DNA of 64,000 bases from Oscillospiraceae bacterium (GCA_030625685.1 DAOUQJ010000004.1:99596-163595); one strand, 5' to 3'. Numbered from the stretch's first letter, positions 8,801-16,784 are shown. Program-made: numbers and translations. Notes: generated by a model from the sequence alone, not told the origin.

Positions 8801-10866
8801 GCGAGAACCTCTGGGTCAGTATAGGTATAGTAGTGACTGCCACCATAAGACATGTAACTAGAATCCACGTCCGTATTTGCCAAACAGATGCTCGTTGAGA
8901 AATCTGTTTCACTTCTCATGACATCATCTGTAAACATATCAGCGGTTACAAAGTAAGCATTGCCCAAATGACTGGTTGTATATTTACAATTGACATCGCT
9001 CGTATCAGTGACTGTTTGATATCCAGTGATTTTCACATAATATGTCTTGATACCAAACAATTTGTTAAACCAGTTTTTATAGTAGTAAGCAACGCCATAA
9101 ACTGGTTCTTCATGACTGCCTTGTATGGTATATGTGGCAGTTTTATCTTCTGTTTGGCTCAATGTTTGCGTCATGGTAAAAAGTGTTGCTGCACCATTTT
9201 CGCCAGTCAAATCACCTGCAACAGCGTCATACTCGACATACTGCTCTGGATTACTCACATCTTCCTGCATGGCAGGAGCAATATCCCACGCTTCTTTGAT
9301 TTTGAGCCCATTGTCTGTATATTCGATGATGAGGCTGTCAAAATAGAGCAAATCACCACCGCCTGTAATTCCTTGGGAAATGACAGCCGTATTGGAAACG
9401 CAAAGAGGTAGTGATTGAAACTCTTTGTCTCCTCTTGTCATCGCAGGCCAAATCAAATTGCCGTTCTTTTCTTCAAATAGATTGAAATTTTGATAGACAC
9501 TAGATTGGAACTGCACGCCATCCCAATCATACAGTGCTACGTAACGTGTTTCGGTATTGCCCTCTTTTAAGTCAGCATCTGACTGTCCGCACAAAATTAG
9601 CACATCTTCGTCACTTCCAGCCATATCACCAAAGGAAAATGCACCACGGACGATATTAGATGAACCATATGTCAAGTCAAATTCTTGCGAATCTGTTAAC
9701 ATCTCTGTGCCCTTCGCGCCAAACAAAACAGCTGCCTTTGAGCCCGTATTTTGATCAGGACCGTAATAGTAGCCCCATGTCGCTGCTAAGTCGTCTGTGC
9801 CATCCAGGTTCACATCTCCACTAGCAAAAGAAACCATGTTGGACACCACGTCGCCTTCGCGGAAGTAATAGGTCCATACGACACTCCACTTATCAGGATT
9901 TTGATATGCTGTGTCTTTATCATCTTGGTTTGTCAGTTGCAACGCATATACCACCAAACGAGAGTTGCCCTCTTCTGGAATATACACTGCCACTTCATCC
10001 AAACCATCGTTATTCCAGTCACCTGTTGTCACTTGCAGATAGTTTTGTAGCTGATATGGGTTTGCTCCAAAATTCTCCACCGGAATGCCATTGTCCATTA
10101 GATTTGGATTGCCTATGGTGTCGCTCGTTTTGAGTAGTTCTTTTGCGCTTGCACCATAACTGCCATCTACGGCATCTCCAAAGCGAAGATATAAGCCACC
10201 GTTATTGGTATAATCAGAAGTGTATACCATAACTGTCTGACTAGACAGTCCTTTTTCATTGCCATTGAAGTTACCTGCAGCGACACTTGACAAAGCAAAG
10301 TCAAAGTCACCGCCCAAATCTGTGCTTGCTCCAACATAATCTTTTAAATAACCATTTGAAGGGATATTTGAGGCAGCAGTGTCAGTGACAGTACCTCTAC
10401 TAATCACCGTATAGTCGCCTTTTGTGGTGGTTGTCCCGCTGGCAACCGTCTCTGTATCACCATCTCCCATGATGCTGGAAACACTCTGTTGCCATTTTTC
10501 ATTTCCGTATAAAGTTGCTTCAAGCTCATTTCCTGTCGCTTCCTTTTGATGATTTTTTGTGTCTTCACCATTTTTCAAAGTGGTTTCACCAGCATCAAAA
10601 CTTGCGTCATATGTCACTTTATCAGTAAGCCCAACTTTATAAAGTTCATAGACAGGAGATAACTCTATTGTGTTTTTACCATAGGGATTGTCTGTACTAT
10701 ACGGATCATATCCCTCTGGTTCTTCACTCGTGTCAATTCCCAATGCAGTCAGCGCATCCATATCTGAATCGCTTGCCGCAAAGGTATTAACATCAAATAC
10801 TGGAACAAATGTCGTGCATAACGACAGTGCCAATAGAAAACTGAAAAACCTTCGCATTTTTGTCAT
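2893..10866 (-). CDS. Giant secreted SLH-domain multidomain surface protein (2657 aa)
   Basis: An exported cell-surface protein. The signal peptide ends near residue 31 (FSFLLALSLCTT, then an Ala-rich site). About residues 270-600 hold FG-GAP/VCBS-like repeats with Ca-binding-type loops (DWNNDGLDEVAVY, GDVNLDGTDDLAATW). About 700-980 is a beta-rich region alternating small and hydrophobic residues, which I do not recognise. A fibronectin type III-like module begins near 996 (TADSVTLNWSYDKNIAGFRIYR). An Ig-like module near 1150 (YQWQKNENGMWEDL) and an MBG-like segment near 1430-1530 follow. About 1560-2240 has several InlB/Listeria-Bacteroides-type repeats (GYVFDHWVLNG and similar). After a Gly-rich linker near 2260 come three SLH repeats from about 2479 to the end, which anchor to secondary wall polymers. 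ATG 10866 has GGAGG 8 bases upstream. Role is inferred as adhesion, matrix or scaffold; no catalytic motif was seen. Confidence 0.88.
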   Translation of the reverse strand: MTKMRRFFSFLLALSLCTTFVPVFDVNTFAASDSDMDALTALGIDTSEEPEGYDPYSTDNPYGKNTIELSPVYELYKVGLTDKVTYDASFDAGETTLKNGEDTKNHQKEATGNELEATLYGNEKWQQSVSSIMGDGDTETVASGTTTTKGDYTVISRGTVTDTAASNIPSNGYLKDYVGASTDLGGDFDFALSSVAAGNFNGNEKGLSSQTVMVYTSDYTNNGGLYLRFGDAVDGSYGASAKELLKTSDTIGNPNLMDNGIPVENFGANPYQLQNYLQVTTGDWNNDGLDEVAVYIPEEGNSRLVVYALQLTNQDDKDTAYQNPDKWSVVWTYYFREGDVVSNMVSFASGDVNLDGTDDLAATWGYYYGPDQNTGSKAAVLFGAKGTEMLTDSQEFDLTYGSSNIVRGAFSFGDMAGSDEDVLILCGQSDADLKEGNTETRYVALYDWDGVQFQSSVYQNFNLFEEKNGNLIWPAMTRGDKEFQSLPLCVSNTAVISQGITGGGDLLYFDSLIIEYTDNGLKIKEAWDIAPAMQEDVSNPEQYVEYDAVAGDLTGENGAATLFTMTQTLSQTEDKTATYTIQGSHEEPVYGVAYYYKNWFNKLFGIKTYYVKITGYQTVTDTSDVNCKYTTSHLGNAYFVTADMFTDDVMRSETDFSTSICLANTDVDSSYMSYGGSHYYTYTDPEVLAVLASPPYFSDLVERDDLSGSYAESTTSYSTSEGTTGGVNLSATITVGAYVSFEQDIEVFGVKVASVEAEATVTSGFTFETEITSTLEQTITYSATSGEDMVAFYSIPMEIYEYTSYIADGNGGYEEVLTTVNIPHEASIRLISKEEYEFIAKDYQVLPSIADTVLTHTIGDPATYPESTDGYQVIAAYDGTPSAVGFSSTEGGSGISQEIAMSTELGTAFTASVGVEAKAGAGAGGVKAGIIAGAEAGAGFVLVTTDGSAFSGEMQNMPIEAQPYNYGMNWRIFCYKYSDGGTNFPVVSYLVSEVQNPPSIPDDFAQDMAATTADSVTLNWSYDKNIAGFRIYRYYEFPEGSGSYEIKYVPFSEAIAYDDNTGTYYFSYTDEQLSPYTEYSYQIKSVRATNPKESIYSEPMICRTKTAVGYPDIQLDGLDDEGALPIYPDADSTVTVVIAEADSYNGLSYQWQKNENGMWEDLSGQTEKTFTISNAGSADQGLYRCRINAIYYDSNAGENYYISAFSHQFDTAYEKRSPIVSLMVEETAGTDSHGNVLNGLSASVELYSANVGHTAAPSGTLTFTVEGTDYEYSETVDLARQDTNKWFADVAAFKQYATASISIPDLQEGVYTVSTYYSGSRVFQDNASEEGELVIVGDGSAYQLILSPQEDGNSVTEFEYGQSIYPTLNAVSKDLNGDIVSVESPATFKIKEVGEDSSTAFSAGDPTPYVGSYILEAYEGANMVATEDFHVNKKPITIYVEDKHDVSKGTVSENFPVIASTDITETELDALNLEYSVTNSAGNRDELDNETDPGKYTVTAKTSSSTPDDRYNNYSVSYVSGTYTIIGATYRLTAVAQDYTDDAGTRPVGTVGISNVQQNYADFTAETQVLLYATPEDGYEVDMWTATFEDHSVQTQDGNNTFTLKTQAQPVSVTATFKPGEIQLSTVVDPLIAGAIVCEDEYFSSGAYVSYGAQYPFTAVPAQGYHFSKWLIIAGGISDTPSGVTNEDGTNDLTVTVGNSSMTVYGVFARDEYTLTLDGQITAYYLFDDDNNPTTDPVRKTIESGTAVSGDTEITVTPKAGYDAAPDAYFTINGVETTEQEEVQFNIIADTQVTLQTSQNTYAVDITAPNGTVKTKVNGATATSEQLASVEGGSEIVCTPTADRGYVFDHWVLNGTPVEDKEILTISTLGNHTDIEAVFVANDEYTATASVSNDDRGSMLYTLYDIYGEMVGTEDMSMPAGGVTVYKGESIVFTADINSGSMMEQWNINGENLYTTDRTYTVSEVTDDIDAVAYLKAASKYQVNFIAMGDTGSTLVAEIDDTPLLSGELQYGGSELVLTADPMDGYMVDYWTVTLGNLITPEFSAMTDENLVKIVTPELTIDPLKQNITVRAHYAETATNLVTLPDTQTMGVSKITYITPIEPTDDGMRDLTSSEVRAGGKVMMTCQANGGYVTDKTQLEQAFIAASNPTAVVEVTEDSGVFTVSVSNLTQPITLQESDLYNIQYTVTVPDHVVASPVASKAGETITLTVTPQSGYVFSDLSLDHGTLNEEVSQKNLVYTFTMPASDVIVTYEQSKKVSSGGGGGLGGSADDTGSIPLDINGKSLKVDVTIDDENATVALDGDTLQEMGMATGVVTLNLSSFEEVNTITIDENGFEEMMDSDDVEALSVEFDHASVTFDLEALSAIGDAGSGDVSLEVTQVEEDRLTAEEQALVGDKPVYDLTLSVDGAMVSKFGEGSAQVSVPYTLGANEDPGHVAVWYLSDEGVLEAVKGEYDATTGSVVFTTNHFSEFVIGTLPFDDVERNAWYYDSVSFAYANKLFAGTNENTFAPNVSMTRAMLVTVLWRMEQEPVSMTTAFDDVANDTWYTNAVAWAYENGLVSGYGDGNFGANDVVTREQMAVILLNYATYKGYDTSVTTDIGAYVDSNTVSVWAVDAMRWANAVELIRGMENSTMQPQNDATRAQVATIFMRLIEQVEK

Positions 10867-10912
10867 GTAATTTTCCTCCGTTTAAAAAGTTAATAAAAAC
10901 TTGCACTAAGGG

Positions 10913-10941
10913 ATTTTATACCATTTTCTCCCCACAATCAA
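10913..10941 (-). promoter_or_regulatory. Candidate sigma-A promoter of the giant SLH gene
   Basis: On the minus strand, TTGATT (10941-10936), a 17-base spacer and TAAAAT (10918-10913), about 47 bases before the start codon. The remainder of 10942-11085 contains no gene that I can see. Confidence 0.5.
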
Positions 10942-11085
10942 GAAAACTTACCAATTTCTATGTTATTTTTACACAAATCACTATAATAAAAGCTTATACA
11001 GAACAAAAAGTTACCGATAACTCCATTCTACACACAAAATAAGTAGGAAAGTTGTTTATTACGATTTTAGTATTGCTATTTCTTA

Positions 11086-11520
11086 CTAGTCTCGTAACGT
11101 AGTTAAGCGATATGTGGCTTGCAAATAATTTACGGCATCGGCAATGCCTGCACAATCCATATGCGCATCCAGTGCCCCCTAACCCCCTGCATAGCATCTT
11201 CCACAACCAAACAGTCAGCAGAAAAAGTCCCAAACGGCTGCTTGCCGACAAAAACACTTCTGGGTCTGGTTTTGCCTCGTGATGTCATTGCTATGAGTGA
11301 TGACATCAAAATACTGCATGAGTTTCGTGCTCTCTAAGATGGTCTTGGCGTTTCTACTGGAAGAGGCCACCGCCAACTGAATGCCAGCTTTTTTGAGTGC
11401 TGTGAGCACCTCATAAACGCATGTGCCAAATCCGCTTGGGATACATGCTCTAACAGACTGTGATAAATATGATTTTTTTCAGCGGCCAACTGCTTTTTTT
11501 CCTGTGTCTTCTCGCAACCT
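11086..11520 (-). pseudogene. Frameshifted beta-phosphoglucomutase (HAD superfamily) relic
   Basis: Pieces of one HAD-family beta-phosphoglucomutase occur in order but in different minus-strand frames: KKQLAAEKNHIYHSLLEH near 11500-11440, ALKKAGIQLAVASSSRN near 11400, then KPDPEVFLSASSRLGLF after a lost base near 11274, LVVEDAMQGV near 11205, and DAHMDCAGIADAVNYL near 11150, ending at a TAG at 11086. At least four frame changes are needed, and the N-terminal catalytic DxD segment is unrecognisable. An active enzyme would interconvert beta-glucose 1-phosphate and glucose 6-phosphate. The gene is dead as written. Confidence 0.85.
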
Positions 11521-11680
11521 GCTGAATTAAAATCAGCGCTAAATTTTCCATGGCTCAAATTTTCCAAACTGCAGTAAAGAAAACAAAAAAACACGCCTGA
11601 AGTTCTGCCCATAGCAAATTCTTCAAACATGTTTTTGTTTGTAAATCGGAAACCATCTTCCGTTTTTTAAGAAAACGCAT

Positions 11681-12028
11681 TTACTTCTTGACGCCGAGGG
11701 TTTGATCAATTGCTTCAAAAATCACATCATGCGGTAAGTCACGTGCATAAGAAAAATTGACACAACCCACATTGGCCTTGCAATATGGATATTTCTGAAA
11801 AATCAGCTTAGGTGCTTCATAATTGCTAAAGTGAATAGAAATATACCGTTTCATACATGCGATACTTACGTAATTTCCATTGTGACGATAGGTTGGCATT
11901 TTTGTCTTTGGTCCCCAATCTTCATCATAAGTCACATCTGGAAACTCTTTTGCAATATACTCGATAATTGGTTCAAGCTTGTTTCTTGTTTTCTCATCAA
12001 TCTGTCCTAGATAATCGTCAATGGTCAT
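11681..12028 (-). CDS. DUF1801 (YdhG/frataxin-like fold) protein
   Basis: A 115-residue soluble protein with the DUF1801 pattern: an N-terminal helix pair (MTIDDYLGQIDEKTRN), the basic strand KMPTYRHNGNYVSIA, then YISIHFSNYEAPKLI and a C-terminal helix. Relatives include YdhG, a frataxin-fold intracellular iron chaperone, but most members have no known function. I start at ATG 12028 because GAGGAGGTGGA lies just upstream. A longer reading frame would place 15 unconserved residues before it. Confidence 0.75.
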   Translation of the reverse strand: MTIDDYLGQIDEKTRNKLEPIIEYIAKEFPDVTYDEDWGPKTKMPTYRHNGNYVSIACMKRYISIHFSNYEAPKLIFQKYPYCKANVGCVNFSYARDLPHDVIFEAIDQTLGVKK

Positions 12029-12271
12029 ATGCTCCACCTCCTCAGAAAAATAGCTAGTGTACTGTCCTTGCAAACACTAATAGCCTCAGAATATATCCTT
12101 TATTATACAATTCCATCTTTTACCCTACAATGCGTCAATACAAATTTCGCCGTTTTATACACATAGAAAATAACTCACGCGCTACAACACAAACGCTTAC
12201 ACACAACTTGTACTATTTTTGAAGCTGTTGCATATAGATAAATCAAGAATATAACCATAAAGGAGACGCCT

Positions 12272-12424
12272 ATGAACGTGCAACACAAACACCCTTCCTA
12301 TAACGATGCTGATTACAAATCTACTTTGCAATCGCTTTGCCAAACCTGCCTACTTGAACTCAATCAAAACAAAAGCGATGTGCGACATGTCTTTCCCACA
12401 AACAAAATTCCACACAATATCTAA
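12272..12424 (+). CDS. 50-residue hypothetical protein upstream of a serine recombinase
   Basis: A short ORF with a good AAAGGAGA Shine-Dalgarno 6 bases before its ATG. It ends 19 bases before the recombinase start, so the two are probably co-transcribed. A candidate promoter (TTGCAT, 16 bases, TATAAC) lies just upstream. The product is hydrophilic, with two closely spaced cysteines (L-C-Q-T-C) and no recognised domain. It could be a small accessory protein or simply a leader peptide. Confidence 0.5.
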   Translation: MNVQHKHPSYNDADYKSTLQSLCQTCLLELNQNKSDVRHVFPTNKIPHNI

Positions 12425-12443
12425 TGCTCCTCAGTGAAAGGAA

Positions 12444-13910
12444 GTGAGAAGACTGGTCGCCATCTACGCCCGCCAGTCTGTTGAAAAAACGGACAGCCTT
12501 TCTATCGAAGGACAAATTGATTTATGCAAAAAACAAACAGACGATGATGTGAAAATATACAAAGACATTGGGTTTTCAGCCAAGACGACCAACCGCCCCG
12601 CGTTTATAAAACTCATGCAAGATGTAGAGCATGGCAGCATTGAAAAAATCATTGTCTACAAACTAGATCGATTTTCACGTAGCACCGCTGACTTTGGTCA
12701 GTTGTGGCGCACATTGCAAGCGCATCAAGTTGAATTTGTCTCAGTCAACGAAGCCTTTGACACCTCTACGCCTATTGGACGTGCCATGCTCAATATCATT
12801 ATGGTCTTTGCCCAATTGGAGCGTGAAACAACTGCAGAGCGCATACGAGATAACTACTATCAGCGCGTTTCATTGGGTGCTTGGCCCGGTGGCCCTGCCC
12901 CTTTTGGTTTCCGCATTGGTCGCACCACCGACCCTAGTGGCAAACATCTGCCGTGTCTTGTCCCTGATGAAGCAAAACTTCTCATCATACAAGAGATTTT
13001 CAACCGCTATATCAGTCCGACCGAGAGCTTAGGCTCTTTGGCACGCTTTCTCAATGCTGCGAAAATCAAAGCACCCAAACGTGACACATGGGACAACGTT
13101 GCGTTATCTCGCCTATTGCATAACCCAGTCTACACAGTGGCAGATGCAGAAATCTATTTATACTTTTTAAGTAAGGGTGTCACATGTCATCCATCCATTG
13201 AGCGTTTTGACGGTACGCATGCAGGATTTCTCGTTGGGAAGCGCAGCAAGCATTCAGAAAGCAGTACAGCGCAGGTTCAGTTTACCATCGCAAACCACGA
13301 GGGTATCATTTCTTCTGCACTTTGGCTTTGCTGTCAACACAAACTGGAACAAAACGCCCAGCTGAAGCAAACAGGAAAAGGGAAACACACTTGGTTATCT
13401 GGTCTTCTCAAATGCAAAGACTGTGGCTATAGTGTCAAAGTCAATAAAGTCAAAGAGAAGTATTATCTTTTGTGTAGTGGCAGGTCAAATCTACAATCTT
13501 GCAACAGTTCCATCCGCGTTGATTTAAAACAGTTGGAGTCTATCACCGAAAACACGCTAGTCAAAATCATTGCTCAATGTCCTCCCATTTCTCTGCGAAG
13601 TAATGAAATGGACGATACAAATCATGCGCTACTCATGCAAATCGATGCAAAAATTGAGCGCCTTCTCTCTGCTTTGACGGAAAGCACGCAACTTTCCATG
13701 CAATACATAAACCAAGAATTGGCACGTTTGCACGATGCACGTGAAATTCTCATAAGAGAGCGAGAAACCCAAGCACAAAAAGCAAAGGCACAATACCGTG
13801 TTCTCGACTTTCCTTCCCTTGCCTTTGAAGAAAAGAAAATAGTCGCAAAACGCTTTATTCATCACATTGCGCTTTCAGAAGATAGTGCCGAAATTATTTG
13901 GAACATTTGA
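12444..13910 (+). CDS. Large serine recombinase (site-specific integrase type)
   Basis: A 488-residue large serine recombinase of the kind that integrates phages, skin elements and conjugative transposons. The resolvase catalytic domain spans about residues 3-150: YARQS holds the nucleophile Ser12, with SIEGQ and KLDRFSRS further on. A recombinase DNA-binding domain follows (about 155-275). A zinc-ribbon has CKDC and C-x(9)-C spacing near 315-345, and the C-terminus is a coiled coil (about 395-450). The GTG start at 12444 sits only about 2 bases from AAAGGA, so the true start may be slightly downstream. No cargo genes and no obvious attachment-site repeats flank it. Confidence 0.88.
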   Translation: MRRLVAIYARQSVEKTDSLSIEGQIDLCKKQTDDDVKIYKDIGFSAKTTNRPAFIKLMQDVEHGSIEKIIVYKLDRFSRSTADFGQLWRTLQAHQVEFVSVNEAFDTSTPIGRAMLNIIMVFAQLERETTAERIRDNYYQRVSLGAWPGGPAPFGFRIGRTTDPSGKHLPCLVPDEAKLLIIQEIFNRYISPTESLGSLARFLNAAKIKAPKRDTWDNVALSRLLHNPVYTVADAEIYLYFLSKGVTCHPSIERFDGTHAGFLVGKRSKHSESSTAQVQFTIANHEGIISSALWLCCQHKLEQNAQLKQTGKGKHTWLSGLLKCKDCGYSVKVNKVKEKYYLLCSGRSNLQSCNSSIRVDLKQLESITENTLVKIIAQCPPISLRSNEMDDTNHALLMQIDAKIERLLSALTESTQLSMQYINQELARLHDAREILIRERETQAQKAKAQYRVLDFPSLAFEEKKIVAKRFIHHIALSEDSAEIIWNI

Positions 13911-13976
13911 ATTTGTTCCAGCTTTGACACACCTATACTTTTACGCAAATACAAATTATATATACAGAAAAAAATG

Positions 13977-14013
13977 AAAGAACCTGACACACTGATGTGA
14001 CAGGTTCTTTTTT
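13977..14013. terminator. Bidirectional terminator between recombinase and propeller genes
   Basis: AAGAACCTG pairs with CAGGTTCTT, extended by ACAC/GTG, with A-rich and T-rich flanks on both sides. It can serve both convergent genes. Confidence 0.85.
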
Positions 14014-14021
14014 ATAGTTGT

Positions 14022-16343
14022 TCATTGAAATGCAAGCGTATCCACTTTTTTTAATGTTTCATAGTGATAAGAAACCAATACGCCATCTTGAATGTAATAG
14101 AGATAATCTCCAATATACATCACTCTTCTGCCATATGGAATGTCGCTACCATACGCCTCTGACTCTGTTCCCTTAAGCGTACCTACGATTTCTAAATCTC
14201 TGTCAGCGAAACTCACAAGCACAGCTTGTTGCTCAGATTGACCTTCTTTATCGTCATCACGAATCCAAGCGTCAAATGCCATAATTTCATTTGTGCTGTC
14301 AATCATGATAGCCTTATGGTTATAGAGCGCTTCGGAATAGCTACCAGAAGAGCCAATGACAAGCTTTGTCACTTCTTTCGGTTTGCCCATATCTGACACA
14401 TCAAATAGGGAACATTTGATGCCACCTTCGCGGAAGCCCACTGCTGTTTCTTTTCCCTTTTCATCTCTTGTAAAGAGTTCATAGGTTTCACGACCCAATC
14501 CCAAAATGAGGTCTTCTCCCACTGGATGGAGATAATTGCTAAATCCTGGCACTTTAAGTTCCCCTGTAATGGTTGGATCAGTTGGATCGGAAAGATCAAA
14601 CACAAAAAGTGGGTCAATGTTGCGGAAGGTTACCACATACGCTTTGTCTCCCATGAATCTCACGGAATAAATGCGCTCACCTGTTGCAAATTCTGGCACA
14701 GAACCGACAATGTTTAGGCTTTCATCTAACACATATAGCGCATTGCTTCTCTCTTGTCCCCATATTGTAGTTGCCACTCTAAAGTAACCATTTGACTCAT
14801 CCATAGAAAACTGATTGAGCACATCACCTTTGACTTTAGTGGAACCTGCATAACCAACATTCAACCCATCAAGAGCAAACTTGATGATGGTACTGTTACC
14901 TTCATAGTCGTTGCCTGCAATGTATAAACCAGAGGTGTTCATATAGAAATCATAGCCTGACGCAGCAATGGCTTCTACTTCTGTTGTATCATTTGTTTGA
15001 ATGTCTAATGCTGAGACAACGAGATATCCACTGGCAGGAAACTCTGGCATAATCATAACATCATCGAGTTTGACTTCTGTTGCCTTTTGACCATTTGTGG
15101 TTTCTCTCATGAGAGGCATAATGCCATCGCCATATGGATGGGTGCTCGTAATGAGGTAAACCACATCACTCACTTTTCTACTAGACTCATAATAGCCTTC
15201 CATTTCATGACCTTTGATTAGCATAGGGTTATCAGGGTTAGAAACATCGTAAACATCCATGTAGCTGAAGTTTTTTCCATAGTAATATGGAGGGCAAATC
15301 ATCATATCCTCTGCCACTGCCACTTCTTTTTCATATACGTTGCCTTCTTCAACTTCACAATCTTCTTGTTCATAGCGATTACCCAAGACAACAAGACGGT
15401 CGTTATCTAAGTAGATTTCTCGCACATGTTTGGAAAGCGCCATGCGAATGATGCCAGCTTCTTGCATTTTGCCTTGGTCTGCTTTTACGATGCGCACCAC
15501 ATTGCTGCCTGCATAGTAAATGTATTTGCCATCTGTTTTGATGATGTCTGCTTCGTCAACCCCCTCTACTTGCACGTTGGTTTCAGAAAAACCATCCCCT
15601 GCACTGTCGTTAGACGTTGCTTCTGCTGGCGCTGCTTCTTCCACTGCAGCATCTTCGCGCATAACACCTCCATCCATATAAAGTTTCATTTCATTTTCAT
15701 AGCGATTCATCGCCATTTTGACTTCTGCTTCTGAATTTGGTTTGAGTGCAGAGCCGATGCGGTCTTTGATAGATTTCACCAAGTCTTTGTTGCCTTCCAA
15801 ATCCACAGCAGTGTCAGAAATGGAAATGATACGCTCAAAATAGCCAACTTGTTTTCCCAAAATGTCTTCACTGATGACACGCACAGGTAACATCGTGCGG
15901 TCATTGAGAATTTGGGATGTCACGTCCATTGTTACTTCTGTTTTCTCATTTCCGTCTTTTATCACATAGTGAGACGCGTCAATGGGAAATAGGTACTCTA
16001 CTCCACCATAAGAAATGATGGCTGTGCGACTAGTTTCATCATAGCTTACGTTAGCGCCAAAGTGTTCTGACACTGCACGCAGTGGAACGAGAGTTCTGCC
16101 GCTTTTGACAGTTGCCGCTACGTCAAGGTTTTTTGAATCCAACGGTTTGATGGTCTCCCCTGATAAAATGAGTGGACTGCCTGTGTGCATGAAAATGGTT
16201 CCCTCTGGCGCCTGGATGGTCACGGGGGTATACGCTGTTACCTCAGGTTCCTCCTGGTTTGCCAGCACGCATGATGTCATTCCTCCCACGATAATGAGCG
16301 TCGCTAAGAGTAATGACACGTACTTTGTTATGAATCGTTTCAT
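14022..16343 (-). CDS. Secreted beta-propeller protein with copper-amine-oxidase-N-like domain
   Basis: An exported protein of 773 residues. An N-terminal hydrophobic segment (LLLATLIIVGG, then a Cys) acts as a signal peptide. Residues about 45-150 match the copper amine oxidase N-terminal-like domain common in clostridial surface proteins (GRTLVPLRAVSEHFG, DRTMLPVRVISE). A charged linker with EEAAPAEA follows. The remainder is a secreted beta-propeller domain (starting VDEADIIKTDGKYIYY, then repeated blade-like segments). I start at ATG 16343, which has AAAGGAAG 7 bases upstream, rather than at the ATG six codons earlier, which has none. Its ligand is unknown; the propeller probably binds protein or wall components. 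Confidence 0.85.
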   Translation of the reverse strand: MKRFITKYVSLLLATLIIVGGMTSCVLANQEEPEVTAYTPVTIQAPEGTIFMHTGSPLILSGETIKPLDSKNLDVAATVKSGRTLVPLRAVSEHFGANVSYDETSRTAIISYGGVEYLFPIDASHYVIKDGNEKTEVTMDVTSQILNDRTMLPVRVISEDILGKQVGYFERIISISDTAVDLEGNKDLVKSIKDRIGSALKPNSEAEVKMAMNRYENEMKLYMDGGVMREDAAVEEAAPAEATSNDSAGDGFSETNVQVEGVDEADIIKTDGKYIYYAGSNVVRIVKADQGKMQEAGIIRMALSKHVREIYLDNDRLVVLGNRYEQEDCEVEEGNVYEKEVAVAEDMMICPPYYYGKNFSYMDVYDVSNPDNPMLIKGHEMEGYYESSRKVSDVVYLITSTHPYGDGIMPLMRETTNGQKATEVKLDDVMIMPEFPASGYLVVSALDIQTNDTTEVEAIAASGYDFYMNTSGLYIAGNDYEGNSTIIKFALDGLNVGYAGSTKVKGDVLNQFSMDESNGYFRVATTIWGQERSNALYVLDESLNIVGSVPEFATGERIYSVRFMGDKAYVVTFRNIDPLFVFDLSDPTDPTITGELKVPGFSNYLHPVGEDLILGLGRETYELFTRDEKGKETAVGFREGGIKCSLFDVSDMGKPKEVTKLVIGSSGSYSEALYNHKAIMIDSTNEIMAFDAWIRDDDKEGQSEQQAVLVSFADRDLEIVGTLKGTESEAYGSDIPYGRRVMYIGDYLYYIQDGVLVSYHYETLKKVDTLAFQ

Positions 16344-16424
16344 CTTTGCACTTCCTTTCATTTTTTTAGTTCTTATCAGTGTTTGACGTACAACTAAAGC
16401 ATATGTTCCCCATAAGTTTCATGA

Positions 16425-16700
16425 TTTGGAAATTTTTTTGAATCTGTTTGTTGTGCTGATAGTCTCGACTGGAAAGACACCCCTGCAGAAGACATCCAAA
16501 ACCGTGTGTTAACACAGGTAAATCCAGGGTCTATTATTCTATTTCACAACGCAGGATTGCACACATACGAGGCTCTACCAGAAATTATTGAAGGGCTTCT
16601 GCAAGAAGGATATACGATTGTTCCCGTTTCTGAACTCATTTTATCAGGTGACACCTATCTCGACTCAAATGGAAAACAGTTCCCCTTACGCGAATCATAG
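16425..16700 (+). pseudogene. 3' remnant of a polysaccharide deacetylase gene
   Basis: An open frame with no start encodes the C-terminal part of a NodB-type polysaccharide deacetylase: DSLDWKDTPAEDI, then PGSIILFHNAGLHTYEALP and GYTIVPVSELI, ending at a TAG. The catalytic N-terminal two thirds are missing. An in-frame TGA at 16422 closes it upstream, and the propeller gene start abuts it. The remnant shows that an intact deacetylase gene once stood here and was truncated. Confidence 0.8.
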
Positions 16701-16756
16701 CGTAGAGCAACTTTCGTTTCCATATCAAGTATATTTGCACTTAGTGCTAAAAGCAG

Positions 16757-16784
16757 AAAGCAGGTATCAAATGATACCTGCTTT
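16757..16784. terminator. Terminator of the CitB-type regulator operon
   Basis: A perfect 12-base inverted repeat (AAAGCAGGTATC / GATACCTGCTTT) touching the stop codon of the response regulator. Confidence 0.75.

Noticed and set aside
2893..10866. Many plus-strand ORFs opposite the giant SLH gene
   Set aside because: No ribosome sites, low-complexity or unlike known proteins; they mirror the real gene.
11215..11409. Separate small ORF reading as a short HAD-like protein
   Set aside because: It is only one frame of the broken beta-phosphoglucomutase; neighbouring pieces lie in other frames.
12444..13910. Insertion sequence around the serine recombinase
   Set aside because: No terminal inverted repeats or target duplications seen; large serine recombinases use att sites instead.
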